From Aphanomyces cochlioides (taxonomy: Eukaryota > Oomycota > Saprolegniomycetes > Saprolegniales > Verrucalvaceae): a DNA stretch of 64,000 bases. The DNA lies in NCBI GenBank assembly GCA_019828595.1, contig JAHQRK010000007.1:2790001-2854000 (forward strand), in the 5' to 3' direction. The notes under the pieces are model-generated. The model had not been told where the DNA came from and did not search any database. It worked only from the letters and a program-made list of their open reading frames with translations. This document shows, in pieces, positions 22,140-33,035 of the stretch. Numbering within the stretch: the first letter of the stretch is position 1; the number at the start of each line of letters is the position of its first letter. The translations under genes were made by a program, and so were the position numbers.

Positions 22140-23512
22140 TTAGTCCAATTCAGTCATATTTGTGTGCGATTTTTCGTCTTGCGCATTGGCAAGCAATTCT
22201 GCAAATTTGCCGCGGGGACCAGGCATGTTTTGGAACTCCTCAATCTTCTTCTTGGCCTTCTCCTTGAAGTGCTCGCTGACAAATGAATCTTTCTCGCCGG
22301 TCGTGGCGGTACCGACAATGGCGCAGTCATGGAGAAGTTTCAATCGATCAGTATCGACTTCTTCAGGTCCGCTTTGTGGTGCATTAACAACATCAGCCCA
22401 GCGACGCTCGCGTGCTTCGTGGACCAGTTTGCAGTCTTGGGCAGGGATAATCTTCTCGCCGCTGTATGGGTTGATCTTAGAGCGAATTATACATCATAAT
22501 CGAAAGCTAAAGCACACACCTCAGCCTCTTTTTGATTGCTCTCCGACCGGTCGCGTTCGGCCTTGCCTTTGCGCATGATTTCTTCGAAGTGTCGAAAGTT
22601 CGCTTCATCTTTGTCCTTCTTTTCCTTTCGAATTAAGCTTAGCTCATCTCGCTCTGCTTGCAATGCTGCCTCCATATCGCCATTGGTTTCTTCGAGAGCT
22701 TTGTACCATGCCTACAATTATAGTCAGGATATTGTATTGAGACATCAATATACCGTTACTCGGCGTCGCTCGTCATCGAAAACTGGACGGTCATCAAGGT
22801 AGCGCAAATTTTTACATCGAGCAATTACTGTTTTCCGATATTGCTTGATGTGCTTGACCACATCGTTCCCCTTTAACAAAAATTTCTGCATCAGACACTA
22901 GGTTCATCACCGAAATACCTGAAGGTAAAGCACACGCAAGTTGGGCATTTGGGACAAAATATCAAGGATTGCAACATCAGCAATACGATTGCTTTGAATG
23001 TCTAAGACGGATAAGCTGGGAATTTCCAAGACATGCGCAATATCCTCTGCAGTGCGCAAATAATTCCCCTTCATCGAGAGATTCTACGACCAAAATACAA
23101 GCATTATACAAAAACCACTGTACGTACTGTGAGGGCTTTCATGTGCGCAAGATTCTCAATTTTCGCAATGTGGTTTTGCGTCAAGTTTAATGTATCGAGG
23201 TGGACTTGCGATTCCAATCCTTCGATCTTTTCGAGCAAGTTTTCGTGCAAGAAGAGCGAGCGGAGTTGTCTCAATTCTGTCAAGCCTTCAATCTTGTTGA
23301 ATCCATTTCCTTCCAACCAGATAACCTTGACATTTGTGTACTCTTCGAGGTTTTCAATGCGGCGGAATCCCTGTTTGCCGTACGTGATCAAAATCGACGT
23401 GAGAAGTGCGTTGTACCTTGTAATGGAGATATAAACGATCATTGATGCCAGGCGTTGTGTACAAGTCGAGCTCCTTACAGATCTTCCGAAGCGTCTTCTT
23501 GTCCATCTCCAT
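22140..23512 (-). CDS. DNAAF1: Dynein axonemal assembly factor 1 (LRRC50/ODA7)
   Basis: Six exons: 23417-23512, 23128-23370, 22919-23083, 22754-22870, 22520-22711 and 22140-22475 (introns 42-48 nt), 382 residues. The opening [20 protein letters not shown], then [20 protein letters not shown], is the DNAAF1 signature. SDS22-type leucine-rich repeats follow ([43 protein letters not shown]), then [20 protein letters not shown], the LRR cap of this family. The rest is a charged helical tail, shorter than in vertebrates. DNAAF1 preassembles outer and inner dynein arms in the cytoplasm and is limited to organisms with motile cilia. Confidence 0.93.
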
Positions 23513-23736
23513 CTTGCAGTCTTCGCGCCTTTTTAAAAAGTGATCTTTCAACTTCCCAAGACATTCGAAAAAACTTTATAAATGCATATGCCTTTTCAAA
23601 GGTTTGTCAAATTTTGGGGTTGCAGGGGTTTCTCCTACACTTTGAGCATGCCACGTCATGGACGCCGCAAGGAGTGGTCCGGAATGGATGCATGAAAGAC
23701 ATGATTTCAATATAGAAAAGGGCTGAGATTGACAAA

Positions 23737-24813
23737 TTACAACACGTTGTTGTTGTTGAGGTTGGCGAAAGCTTCGTGGACACGCTTGATCATGCCTTCT
23801 TCAGCCTTGCGGACCCACACACGAGGATCGTAGTACTTCTTGTTGGGCTTGTCAGCACCTTCAGGGTTGCCAATTTGGCCTTGCAAGTAGCCTTCCTTTT
23901 CAAGGTAGAACGTGCGAAGACCGTTCCAGTAAGCCCATTGGGTGTCAGTGTCAATGTTCATCTTGACCACACCGGCCTTGACGGCGGTTTGAATTTCAAG
24001 TTCCGTCGAGCCAGAGCCACCGTGGAAGACGAAGTTGACTGGCTTTTGGGTACCGTTGTTCAATTTGGCAGCAACGTGCTCTTGGAAGCCTTCCAACAAT
24101 TCAGGGTGGAGCTTGACGTTGCCAGGCTTGTACACACCGTGCACGTTACCGAAAGCAGCGGCAATGGTGAAACGGTCTGAGACTTCAGACAATTGTTCAT
24201 AGGCGTACCAAATGTCCGAAGGTTGCGAGTACAACGAGGCGTTGTCAACACCACTGTTGTCGACACCATCTTCTTCACCACCGGTGATACCCAACTCAAT
24301 TTCCAAGGTGAGCTTCAACTTGGCCATGCGCTTGAAGTATTCCTTGCTAATGGCAACGTTTTCTTCCAAGGGTTCTTCAGACAAGTCCAACATGTGGGAG
24401 CTGAAGAGAGGTTCGCCGTGAATGGCAAAGTATTCTTCATCAGCAGCAAGCATACCGTCAAACCAAGGGAGGAGCTTCTTGGCGCAGTGATCCGAGTGGA
24501 GGATGACAGGCACACCGTAGTGCTTGGCCATCAAGCGAACATGGTGGGCACCAGCAATCGAACCAGCAATCGAGGCATATTCGTTCTTGTTCGAGATGCC
24601 CTTGCCAGCGTAAAAGGCCGAACCACCATTGGAGAATTGAATAACCACGGGGCTTCCGTTGTCGCGAGCAGCTTGGAGCACAGAGTTGACAGTGCTCGAG
24701 CTGGTGCAGTTAACGGCAGGGATGGCAAAACCATGTTCCTTGGCGTAGTTGTACACGGCAGTCACATCATCGCCGGTAAGAACGCCAGGCTTGACAATAT
24801 CGAGGAGACCCAT
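23737..24813 (-). CDS. FBA1: Fructose-1,6-bisphosphate aldolase, class II (zinc-dependent)
   Basis: One exon from ATG 24813, 358 residues, the usual length of class IIA aldolases. An upstream extension exists only with a non-ATG start. Landmarks: FAIPAVNCTSSSTVNSVLQA, the zinc-site VILHSDHCAKKLLPW, LEIELGITGGEEDGV, FGNVHGVYKPGNVKL, phosphate-binding VFHGGSGS, and MNIDTDTQWAYW. It cleaves fructose-1,6-bisphosphate to DHAP and glyceraldehyde-3-phosphate in glycolysis and gluconeogenesis, with zinc activating the substrate carbonyl. Animals and plants use the unrelated class I enzyme, so this class fits an oomycete or fungus. No targeting peptide is seen; cytosolic. Confidence 0.97.
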   Translation of the reverse strand: MGLLDIVKPGVLTGDDVTAVYNYAKEHGFAIPAVNCTSSSTVNSVLQAARDNGSPVVIQFSNGGSAFYAGKGISNKNEYASIAGSIAGAHHVRLMAKHYGVPVILHSDHCAKKLLPWFDGMLAADEEYFAIHGEPLFSSHMLDLSEEPLEENVAISKEYFKRMAKLKLTLEIELGITGGEEDGVDNSGVDNASLYSQPSDIWYAYEQLSEVSDRFTIAAAFGNVHGVYKPGNVKLHPELLEGFQEHVAAKLNNGTQKPVNFVFHGGSGSTELEIQTAVKAGVVKMNIDTDTQWAYWNGLRTFYLEKEGYLQGQIGNPEGADKPNKKYYDPRVWVRKAEEGMIKRVHEAFANLNNNNVL

Positions 24814-25638
24814 CTTGGTGGAACGGAGGAAATTCTGAAGTGAGCCGCCGCACGCAAACACGGATTTGCGTTCACTTGATTTTACTATGCTCCGAGGGTA
24901 GGGGAATCTTAACACAGCTATCCAATCGTATCAATTCCTCTGAAAATGATCAATTTTGATTGGATATAACTCTCTCGTACAGTACATGACGCATTGTTTT
25001 TGTCGCGGATGTCACCATGGAGAAAGGACGTCATAGACTACTACTACATAGAAGATCCGTCGATGGCCCTCCTATGGGATCGTTGAATCGTCCATAGAAA
25101 GCGATCCCAGGCTAGATATCACCCTCTTTCCAAGCGTGTCGAGGTGCAAGCTATCGAGGAAGCTCTCGAAGTATCGAGGAGGGGGAGGGGCAGAGAAGTT
25201 TCCTTGTATTGGACTCGCACCTGCGTTCATGTTCACGACACTTCTCACAGTCGGACATGCACACTTTTCTGCTGCAAATCACACTTTCGTACTCTTTCGT
25301 ACGGGTTTGTCAAGCAAGGCTGTTCATATTTCGTCAAAAAATGAGTGTCGGAGGGTGGCGAGGTCGCGGCATGATTCATTCCTCTCCACACATCCTTGTC
25401 GAGCTCTGAGAAGTGCGTCTCACGCGTCATATTGAGTCCTTCCTAAATATTCACCACGGATATTAGCTTGGGCAATGCAAGGAGCCCCTGTCGGTGTCAT
25501 TCTGCTCGCCACCCGAAGATTGCGTCAGGAGTGGCGCCAAGATGATCATGACATTTTTCAAAATGTGGATTTGAAAATAATATAATTCGAAAAATGAATT
25601 TAACATGGATTTTTGTATGCATTTAAATAATTGCCAAC
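24814..25638. other. Divergent intergenic region between aldolase and the U11-48K-like gene
   Basis: Small overlapping frames at 25136-25435 show no motif. A purine-rich run (GGAGGGGGAGGGGCAG) is at about 25177-25192. An ATTGG box (TTGATTGGATATAA) lies near 24957. No gene is supported. Confidence 0.5.
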
Positions 25639-27208
25639 ATGGCCACACTTGAATCGATTGAGGATGGACTGGAAGCGCGACTTGCGGCGAATCGACGCAT
25701 GCAGGATGACTTGGAGGAGATGGAGGCCAGAATCATTGCCTTCCTGAATGAAACAGATATTGACTTGTTTCCTGCTGTCGAAAACGTGAGCTGTCAATGC
25801 ATTCCAGAGCATTTTGTCCCGTCGGAGAGCCTTGCGTCGCATTTGGTACGACCGACTCCATCCAATTGCATCGACAAATCACTGTCTGTGTGTGATAGAA
25901 GCGTTGCCATGGGATTCAACAACCCGACGTGGCTACTTGTGAGGTATGTTGTCGTCGTACATACTCTTGTTTTATGACCGCACGTACACGCATTGTAGTT
26001 CTTTTATCGTCATATTCCCAGTGTTGAAAATGTTCGTGCAACACACCAAGAACCGATACAATTTGCACCATCAGCAGATCCAAAAGCACATTTCGTTGAC
26101 GTCAATTCAAATCCATATGAGGAGGCTACGACGGACATTTCGTTTGACGAAGAAGTACAATCGATTGTGGATGCGTCAATTCCAGCATCAGCCTCGATTG
26201 CATTCGAGAAAGCCGTGGAAACCATTGCACCACAGCCACAAGAATTTCGCGATCAAGTTGCTGGGTGGAAGTTGATCCCAGCGGCGTTTACATGTCTCGA
26301 TGCAACGAGGTTGCACCTTCCTCGAATACAAACATGGATTGAAACATGGTTTGAGACGTAAGCTTTAATCTAAATGACATAGAAGCTCATGGAGCATATC
26401 CTAGGGAAAAGCTACAAGGAAAACGCGACTTGGTTCAGTACATCCTTGGCTTGTTCAATCAACCATCTTTTTGTTCGCCCGATCTGTTTGTTGCAGAGCT
26501 TGTCGATTTTCTTGGCATCCACACTCGAGTACGTTTCTCGTTGGTCCTCGTAATTACCCTGGTGCAGAGATTTGTCTTGGCGCTGTGGAAATTCCTCGTC
26601 GTCCAAATTGCTCAAACAGTTTGCTTTGTCCGTCGTTTTCCACTTTTCATCTCATGTCTATATTGCATAGAACGATATGAAACAAGAAGAGGAGCGAGAG
26701 CGAGTGACAAAGCCACCAAAAACACCATCTTCATGTAAGTTGGACACATTTACCATTAAGACAATGACTTCCTCAAGTAGATGAAACTACGCCCGACCGA
26801 AAACGACAGCGAGTGACTTATAGAGGCAAATCGAGCCGCAAATCCGCGAAAGAGGTCCAGTACTTTTTGCCATAGTTGTCTCATGAATCGAATAGATGAT
26901 GCGGGATCTCGTGGCAAACCAAATGGCCGCTCTAGGACAAGTCCCAGGATGGAATATAATCCACGAACCTGAAGAAGAAACGAAGTCACGAAGCCGAGAT
27001 GGCGATAATCATTCTCAACAGAGAAAGCAAGATGAAATGTACGTACCGCCCGCAATTTCCTTTCCAACTTATTCTTCTCTCGAATAGACGGCATGAATTG
27101 ATGCGTGTGCGAGATCCACTACATGTTCGTGATTGGATTCCTCACAAACGCAAACGAAGTACGAGTCGCGAACGCTCAAGAGAACGGCGACGAAGACGCA
27201 ATTATTAA
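25639..27208 (+). CDS. SNRNP48: U11/U12 snRNP 48K-like minor-spliceosome protein with an added PWI domain
   Basis: Nine exons: 25639-25845, 25899-25943, 25999-26357, 26405-26528, 26568-26618, 26671-26734, 26781-26854, 26896-27038 and 27088-27208, 395 residues. After a short helical N-terminus comes a CHHC zinc finger, CQCIPEHFVPSESLASHLKRC, of the U11-48K type that recognises the U12 5' splice site. It is followed by CEFFYRHIPSVEN, matching the EFFYENVKIPS block after the finger in human U11-48K. Unlike that protein, residues of about 200-300 look like a PWI domain (IQTWIETWFETEKLQGK, LVQYILGLFNQP, FVLALWKFLVV). The C-terminus is a short Arg/Ser-rich tail. The exon 6 donor is GTCCAG, a weak site. 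Several splice choices were decided by protein continuity. Confidence 0.7.
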
Positions 27209-27637
27209 ACTTATATAGGTAACACTGCTCTATCTTTGAATGGTCTAATCGCACGTCTAGACCAATATTGTTTTCAAAATTGCTGACGATGCAAACTCCG
27301 AGTGAAATATACTAGCAAGACGGCACCATATGTCATGTTTATTTGAAAGCATTCCCGTTTATGGAAACATCCCCAGAAGTGTACAGCTGCATCTGGGTTG
27401 CTTGGATGGAAGCAGCGCACTTTTATACAGAATCTGTCTGTCTCATTTGGAGACATATCATAAACCGAAGTTTATCCATGGATTAAGTGAAGCTAGAGAC
27501 GTTCTACAAGGTCATCGTCTTGGAAATGGCAGGTAAACATGCACTTATGGCCTCATGGTCCATGCAGCCTCGGCGGAAAAATGCTCGTCACGAATGTCTT
27601 GCATTAAATCAGTCTGAAATGTCCCCTGAAAAGTCGT
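27209..27637. other. Convergent intergenic region
   Basis: This lies between two 3' ends. No gene is seen. The frame entering from 27487 is antisense to the RRP6 coding region. Confidence 0.5.
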
Positions 27638-29818
27638 CTATCGGAACATCGAGCTACGTGGCGCATTGTATCCTCGTTTCTGGTTCACCGATCCACTGGC
27701 GCTATCATCTGGAGCAGCCACAAATGGATTGTAACCTTTCTTGCGCTTCGTTCTTTCGACTGGAGCCTTCTGTTGATCGAGATCCAAAGTCGAGACCGCT
27801 GATGCATGTGGAGCGTAGTCAAATGGCTTAAAGTCCGACGTCGCGGCGTTTCTTCCATCGGCTGAAGGCTCTGTCGCTGTTGTGGCAGGAGTCTCGGCTT
27901 TGCGTTTCTTGAGCTTGGGATATTTCTCCGTGAGTGATAGCGGTGTTTCCTGCTTGAGTTCTTCCTTCACGGGCGCAGGAACACGAGGCGTTGCTTGTGG
28001 AGCTACCGCTGGCGTATTTTCTTTCCCCGCCAGTTCGACAATCACAAACACACGGCTGGCAAAGCGTTCTCGCACTTGATTCAATAGGTCGATCGTGTCG
28101 TGGTCCTTGGCACCAAATTGTTCAAAAAGACCTTCGGCAGCGCCCACGGTGGCTTCTTTAGGTTTCCTTGACGTTGCTGGGGCTTGCCATCCTTTGAATT
28201 CGTCCAATTGACTCGAATCTTTGGTTTTCGACACTACAATGGTCTTTTCAACACGGGGAACCGATGCTTCCTCGGTGTTGACGCTGTTCTTTCCATCGTC
28301 AGATGCTTGTCGTGTCAGGAGGAGCGTGAGTTCATGAGCATATTTGCGCACGAGGGGTGGGATCGGATGACACAGTTGAAAGAGTGCGGCGGGAGTTGTC
28401 GGCAATCCATTGAGGATTTTCATCAGCACGGCATTCGGACAGACATATCCTGTCGATTCATCCACACGGCGAGCGAGACGATCGCGCCAAAGCATCAATT
28501 GCTCCATCAAATTCACATGACCATCGTCGACCGTCTCAAGCCCGACAGTGCTTTTCAACTTGAAGACCACATTGGCGGCATCGTCGCTAGTCGGCGCTTT
28601 TGGTTTTTCATAGACACTCAAGCAAAGCGCTTGGCTACGACTGAGCGTCGTAAAGAGAAGATTGTGGCCGCTTGCGCTAGCATCACGTTGGAGCAATTCA
28701 GCCTTCATGACTTCGTAAATGTACAATAAGTAGCGCGTATCCTCGCGGGCGTATTTGATCATAGCGTCGTCCAGCGGTCGAAGACGCCAGTCCGCCAATT
28801 GGTACTGCTTGTCGGCAGTGATGTTGCAGTGCTTCAGAAGGAGATACGCCAGAGAGAATCGAGCATATTCAAGGCAACGGGCAGCCTGGCCAGTGTCGAA
28901 CATGTTGACAATATACAAGCCAAGGTCTCGCTGGAGCCAAACAATATCGGAGTCAGCACCATGAAGAACTTTGAGCTTGGTGGGATCGCAGAAAATCGAG
29001 TTTAGCTCGTGCAAATGCGACCGAAGTGCCAATGTATCGACGAGCCAGTCGTGGGTCCACGTTGAGATTTGCATGAGACAGAGAAAGCCTTGGAAGGAAT
29101 GGTAGCTGTGATTTTCCAAGTCGATCGCGATGAGATTTGCCTCCTTTAGGGTCGCCATCATGGCCTCCAACGCTTCAACTGTGTCCACGTATGTGTAAAT
29201 CGCGTCGTCGAGTGGAATCATCGATGGAATCTTCTCCGTAGGCTGCAATTGCCAAGGCTGGTACTTGAGATTGGCTATTTCGTAGCGATAGGGATGATAC
29301 ACTTCTTCGTCGTCTGTCGAGGTTGCGTCCGTGCCAGCATGAACCTTAGTTCGTAATTTCGACACAAACGGTGCTTCTGAATTGTCAATCTTGTCTTCAA
29401 AAGAGTCTTGCGGTCTTGCCGAGACTTGACGCGTCGATGGCGTTGTGTTGGTAGGAGTAGATGCTGGGGCAGATGACGCAGCTGGCGTTAGATCAACTTC
29501 TCCTTTTTGAAAGCGAATGATCTGCTCGGACGCGCGCTCGAGTAAACTGTCGACGAGATCAGTGAGCGGTCCATTTTCTTCAAGTGGATCAAAGTCGACA
29601 ACATCGTCGTCGTTCTTTGTGTGGACATTGGCGTGGCGAATACGCTGCAAGAGAGATGTGACGCGGCCAGCGACGTCGTCTGCGCCTCGATGAAAGTCCT
29701 GGTTGAACTTGTACTGGAAATGAAAGTCTTCTTCTTCGCTGGGCACGCCATTCGACGCCTTGACGGCCGTCAGGACCGTCCGATAGAGCCCATCGACAAA
29801 GTCGGGCGGAAGCGCCAT
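27638..29818 (-). CDS. RRP6: Exosome 3'-5' exoribonuclease RRP6 / EXOSC10
   Basis: A single uninterrupted exon from ATG 29818, 726 residues. The N-terminal PMC2NT region (FVDGLYRTVLTAVKAS) binds RRP47-type cofactors. The DEDDy exonuclease core follows: IAIDLENHSYHSFQGFLCLM (Asp, Glu), HGADSDIVWLQRDLGLYIVN (Asp), and YAREDTRYLLYIY (Tyr, Asp). The HRDC domain is LMLWRDRLARRVDESTGYVC ... LMKILNGLP. The tail is basic and low-complexity. RRP6 trims 5.8S rRNA, snoRNAs and aberrant nuclear RNA with the exosome. It is one of the few long intronless genes in this window. Confidence 0.96.
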   Translation of the reverse strand: MALPPDFVDGLYRTVLTAVKASNGVPSEEEDFHFQYKFNQDFHRGADDVAGRVTSLLQRIRHANVHTKNDDDVVDFDPLEENGPLTDLVDSLLERASEQIIRFQKGEVDLTPAASSAPASTPTNTTPSTRQVSARPQDSFEDKIDNSEAPFVSKLRTKVHAGTDATSTDDEEVYHPYRYEIANLKYQPWQLQPTEKIPSMIPLDDAIYTYVDTVEALEAMMATLKEANLIAIDLENHSYHSFQGFLCLMQISTWTHDWLVDTLALRSHLHELNSIFCDPTKLKVLHGADSDIVWLQRDLGLYIVNMFDTGQAARCLEYARFSLAYLLLKHCNITADKQYQLADWRLRPLDDAMIKYAREDTRYLLYIYEVMKAELLQRDASASGHNLLFTTLSRSQALCLSVYEKPKAPTSDDAANVVFKLKSTVGLETVDDGHVNLMEQLMLWRDRLARRVDESTGYVCPNAVLMKILNGLPTTPAALFQLCHPIPPLVRKYAHELTLLLTRQASDDGKNSVNTEEASVPRVEKTIVVSKTKDSSQLDEFKGWQAPATSRKPKEATVGAAEGLFEQFGAKDHDTIDLLNQVRERFASRVFVIVELAGKENTPAVAPQATPRVPAPVKEELKQETPLSLTEKYPKLKKRKAETPATTATEPSADGRNAATSDFKPFDYAPHASAVSTLDLDQQKAPVERTKRKKGYNPFVAAPDDSASGSVNQKRGYNAPRSSMFR

Positions 29819-30397
29819 GGCCAATCCACGATTTTGATCAACTTGGACCAACCTTTGAAAACGTACTCACACTATATAAAGGTTCAAATTCAAAAGATTA
29901 CACTATTTAAGGCTGTTACCCCTATAAATTGATACTATTTGCTATCAGGTTAAACAGTACTCGTTATAGGCTAACTACTGTAGTATACTAGTATACATCT
30001 TTGGCTTTATAAACGAATAGTCCGCCTTATTGTTCGTATTGTAAAGCTCAGATTGAACTTTCCAGACGTTGCATCGCTTCATGACCTACATCAATAGCTC
30101 ACGTTACGATAATTAATCAACTACTACTGTAGTAGGACATTAATATTAACAGAAAACCGCTTGTGGTAACAATGATAAAGTTATACATAATATATAGACA
30201 CGACAGCAAACCGACAAATTTCGGACCTGTGATTGGACAAGCGACAATTTCAATTTTTTCTATTGGACAAAACTACTTCTTTCAAAAACCATTGGTCGTT
30301 CTTGTTGTCGCGGCAGCAACATATCTTAACATTTAACATATCTTCAATTTAATTGGCCAATATTATATAGTAGTCTCGTTTCCACTCTTGTTTCGAA
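29819..30397. other. AT-rich region between RRP6 and the Crypton relic, with four ATTGG boxes
   Basis: No gene. Palindromic strings occur near 29969-29990 (ACTACTGTAGTATACTAGTATAC) and 30122 (CTACTACTGTAGTAG). ATTGG boxes stand at 30232, 30262, 30291 and 30352. The left end of the mobile element may lie here, but no boundary can be fixed. Confidence 0.45.
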
Positions 30398-31850
30398 ATG
30401 GACGGTGGCCCCACGAAGCAAACCATCCAGGAGTCTTTTCTTGGTGCGTCCACGAGGCGTACTTACAGAACATATCAGCAGCAGTTCTTGGTATTCCTGC
30501 ATGAAGCTGACCAAGAAAGGGATCCTCGCACAGCCACCAGTGAGGATTGCACCGATTTTCTCCACCACCTGTTCTTGCTCGGGAGAAAAGCAAGAACGAT
30601 CGATTGCGCCAAAACAGCCATGGTTGCATATTTCAAACAGGCAAATGTAGTTCCAAATCCAGCCCAAGCCGTGGAAACTAAGCAATATGTCGTGGGATTA
30701 CAGAAATACAGCAAGCAAAACAATCTCGACGACGAAAAAAAGGCACACCCTCTGAGTATTCACGAACTCTCCCTTCTGATGAACAACTTTGGAGACTTAA
30801 ACCCGTTTCTCGGCGCAATGTTTCGATTTTTGTTCTCTGTTTGCTATTTGGGATGCTTTCGAATCAGCGAAGTTCTTTCTTTAAAATGGTGTGATTTGTC
30901 GCGAGCAGAATCCGAGACTGACTCATACGTTTCTGTCCGTCTGAGATGGCACAAGAAAGCGAGTGTAGAAAAGGAATGCCAAGTTTATCACCTTGTCGAC
31001 GAATTATCGTATCCTTGCTTGCGAGTTTGTGGATTTCATCAAGAATACGTGTCTTCTGTGAGGGCAAGTATAACCAGTATCTCTGACAATGGCTATGTGT
31101 TCCCTCAAGTTATCAATCTTCAGTATGGTGGAATAAAAGTTTGTTTGGACAAAGCTATGGAACAAACTTTTTGAGACGACAGCTCAATGATATTGTCGAG
31201 CGTTGCCCTGGTTTGTCCACGAATATAACTTTGCACAGCATGAGACGTGGAGGCAGCTTCTATCGCGTGTTCGTGTCTCGCGAGAGACGATTTAATTTTG
31301 GAGAACTTATGGCTTGGTGTCGTTGGAGTGATGTCAAGACAATGTGTGAGTATCTCATCACCAAGAACATAAGCGATGAAATTGACCCTCGAAATCTACT
31401 CAGTAGGCCAAAGTCAACAGGCTCGGTGCTGTCCTCCGAAAATGCATGCTCTGTTACAGCAGAGGCAGTGGCCGAGTATGTTGTTAAATTACTCCAGGAG
31501 CAAGCCGTCCTTTCGTCTGTAGCCGAGACATCACCTCCTCTCACCAAGCAAACTACTTTGAACTCGTTTGTTGTGCCCAAGACCATTCCAACTGCAAGAT
31601 CGGCAAAGGAGGCGTGGCAGCAGTGGTTTTATGCGGACGTTGCATGCGGTCGGCCTTGTGCGTTGAAAGATTTCACAAAGGCGATGATCAAAATGGACAG
31701 AAAGAAGTATTCTGAGCGTCAAACGATTGCAGCAGCGTTTTCGAATTCCAGAGCTTTGATCTATTTGTCAATGTCTATGCTGGTCATACTGATACTTACA
31801 CTAGCCTTCTCAGAGAAGTTCGCAGGCGAAAGAGTAATGGTTCATTGTAA
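30398..31850 (+). mobile_element. Crypton-type tyrosine-recombinase transposon, coding relic with two frameshifts
   Basis: Frame 1 starts with ATG 30398 and runs to 31174. Frame 2 covers about 31141-31750. A third frame gives the natural C-terminus (FDLFVNVYAGHTDTYTSLL) up to 31850. Both shifts are of the minus-one kind. Tyrosine-recombinase features remain: N-terminal SAM-like helices (STRRTYRTYQQQFLVFLHEA), the first arginine in YLGCFRISEVLSLKW, H-x-x-R in LHSMRRGG, and the nucleophile tyrosine in VKTMCEYLI. A GCR1_C-like DNA-binding region follows (AKEAWQQWFYADVACGRP). Cryptons are eukaryotic DNA transposons moved by such recombinases and are known from oomycetes. A 33-nt mini-intron could explain the first shift, but it would be shorter than any other intron here. 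Ends were not identified; Cryptons lack terminal inverted repeats. Confidence 0.78.
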
Positions 31851-32923
31851 TATAAGTGTCTAGTTGCTGAAAAGTTGGTGTGACGCGAATTTCCCAAGCT
31901 CGTCATGAGTAGAATCCGATATATAGTGTTGTGTACGAGATAGAAGCATTCGGTAGCCATATTCGAGCTGTTTGGTAAGATGCGAGGGTGTTAGATTTCC
32001 CATATGAGCCCTCAGCAGCTTCAAACAGTCTGAGGTACCATTCGGTGCAAGATTATCTGTAGAAACAAATCTGTTTCAAGCAGTGCAGCTTAGACACAAA
32101 CGTTGCAGCCTTGTAAGCTTGAACATTCGCCAAGATACGTCTGCAACACTACAATATAGTCTAACAAGAAAAGCTTACATCTCCGTGGCTCACAAGTTTC
32201 TGGCTTACAATTGACAAATGCATGACTATGACCTTCGTTTTTAGTTACCACCTCTACAATCTTACATAGATGGGGTTGAGAATGATGCGAGAAAATTGAC
32301 CAAATTCTATATACAAGACTCGTGAATGCCACTCTCGATATCCCCAACAGAAATCAACCTGCAATAGTTGTGGAGTGCTAGCAAGCAGAAGAGATTTCGA
32401 GTCCGATGTGATGGCAACTCCCAATTGATTCTAGAGACTAGCTTTAAAAGGATAGTACATAGCATTCTTACTGTTTCGTCGACATGGCTCCATCGCACCT
32501 TGTCCTCCTCATCAGCCCGACACTCGTGTAGCACTCTGCATCCTTCGAGCTGGCCTCACTGGTTTATTCTATCTTGGATTGTCGGGGTCATCTTGGCGTC
32601 AAAGATGATTCCATCAACGTTGACAATAGCCAGGAGTGTGTTATCTCCTTGTCGTGAAGCTTGCAGACGCCATCGAACCTGTCTCGTGAGTGAGGCCATG
32701 GGTTTTTGGATCCAAATCATCTGGACAGAGTCTCTACAGTGTAGGAAGTATAATCGTAATTTTGACCAATCCAAACAAAGTCGGATGGGGTTGTCGTATA
32801 ACCCCTGTTATCTATACATATCATATCGCACCAAACCGACATGAATCCTGCAATCTGATTGGCTAACCGACAAGTTTTGTTGGTTCTGATCATTGATTGG
32901 ACGATACATTTGTCGGTGATACA

Positions 32924-33008
32924 GCATGTTGCCAAAAATAACTTGCATGTAACCTAGATTTATGTGGGCGGCCTCAGGCCTACATGCAAGTTATTTTTGG
33001 CAACATGC
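32924..33008. repeat. Perfect 28-bp inverted repeat with a 29-nt spacer
   Basis: The left arm at 32924-32951 begins GCATGTTGCCAAAAATAACT and the right arm at 32981-33008 is its exact reverse complement. The spacer (32952-32980) is GC-rich at its end and holds GGCCTCAGGCC, itself a palindrome. The whole 85 bp could extrude as a cruciform or fold as a hairpin in RNA. It may be a miniature element, a pair of terminal repeats, or a recently made foldback. Confidence 0.85.
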
Positions 33009-33035
33009 ATATCATAAATTTAGCAAATGACTATT

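Noticed and set aside
25639..25977. First exon of the U11-48K-like gene read through to 25943 without splicing at 25846
   Set aside because: The unspliced reading destroys the last Cys of the zinc finger and the EFFY-IPS block. Splicing out 25846-25898 and 25944-25998 restores both.
31120..31175. Programmed minus-one frameshift or mini-intron in the Crypton ORF
   Set aside because: No X-XXY-YYZ slippery heptamer is in phase, and the only GT-AG intron that restores phase with an acceptable protein is 33 nt, shorter than all others. A second shift downstream fits decay better.
32307..32774. Two same-phase minus-strand frames separated by one TGA
   Set aside because: They may be a pseudogene, but no domain or homologue is recognised and no splice solution removes the stop, so no gene is called.
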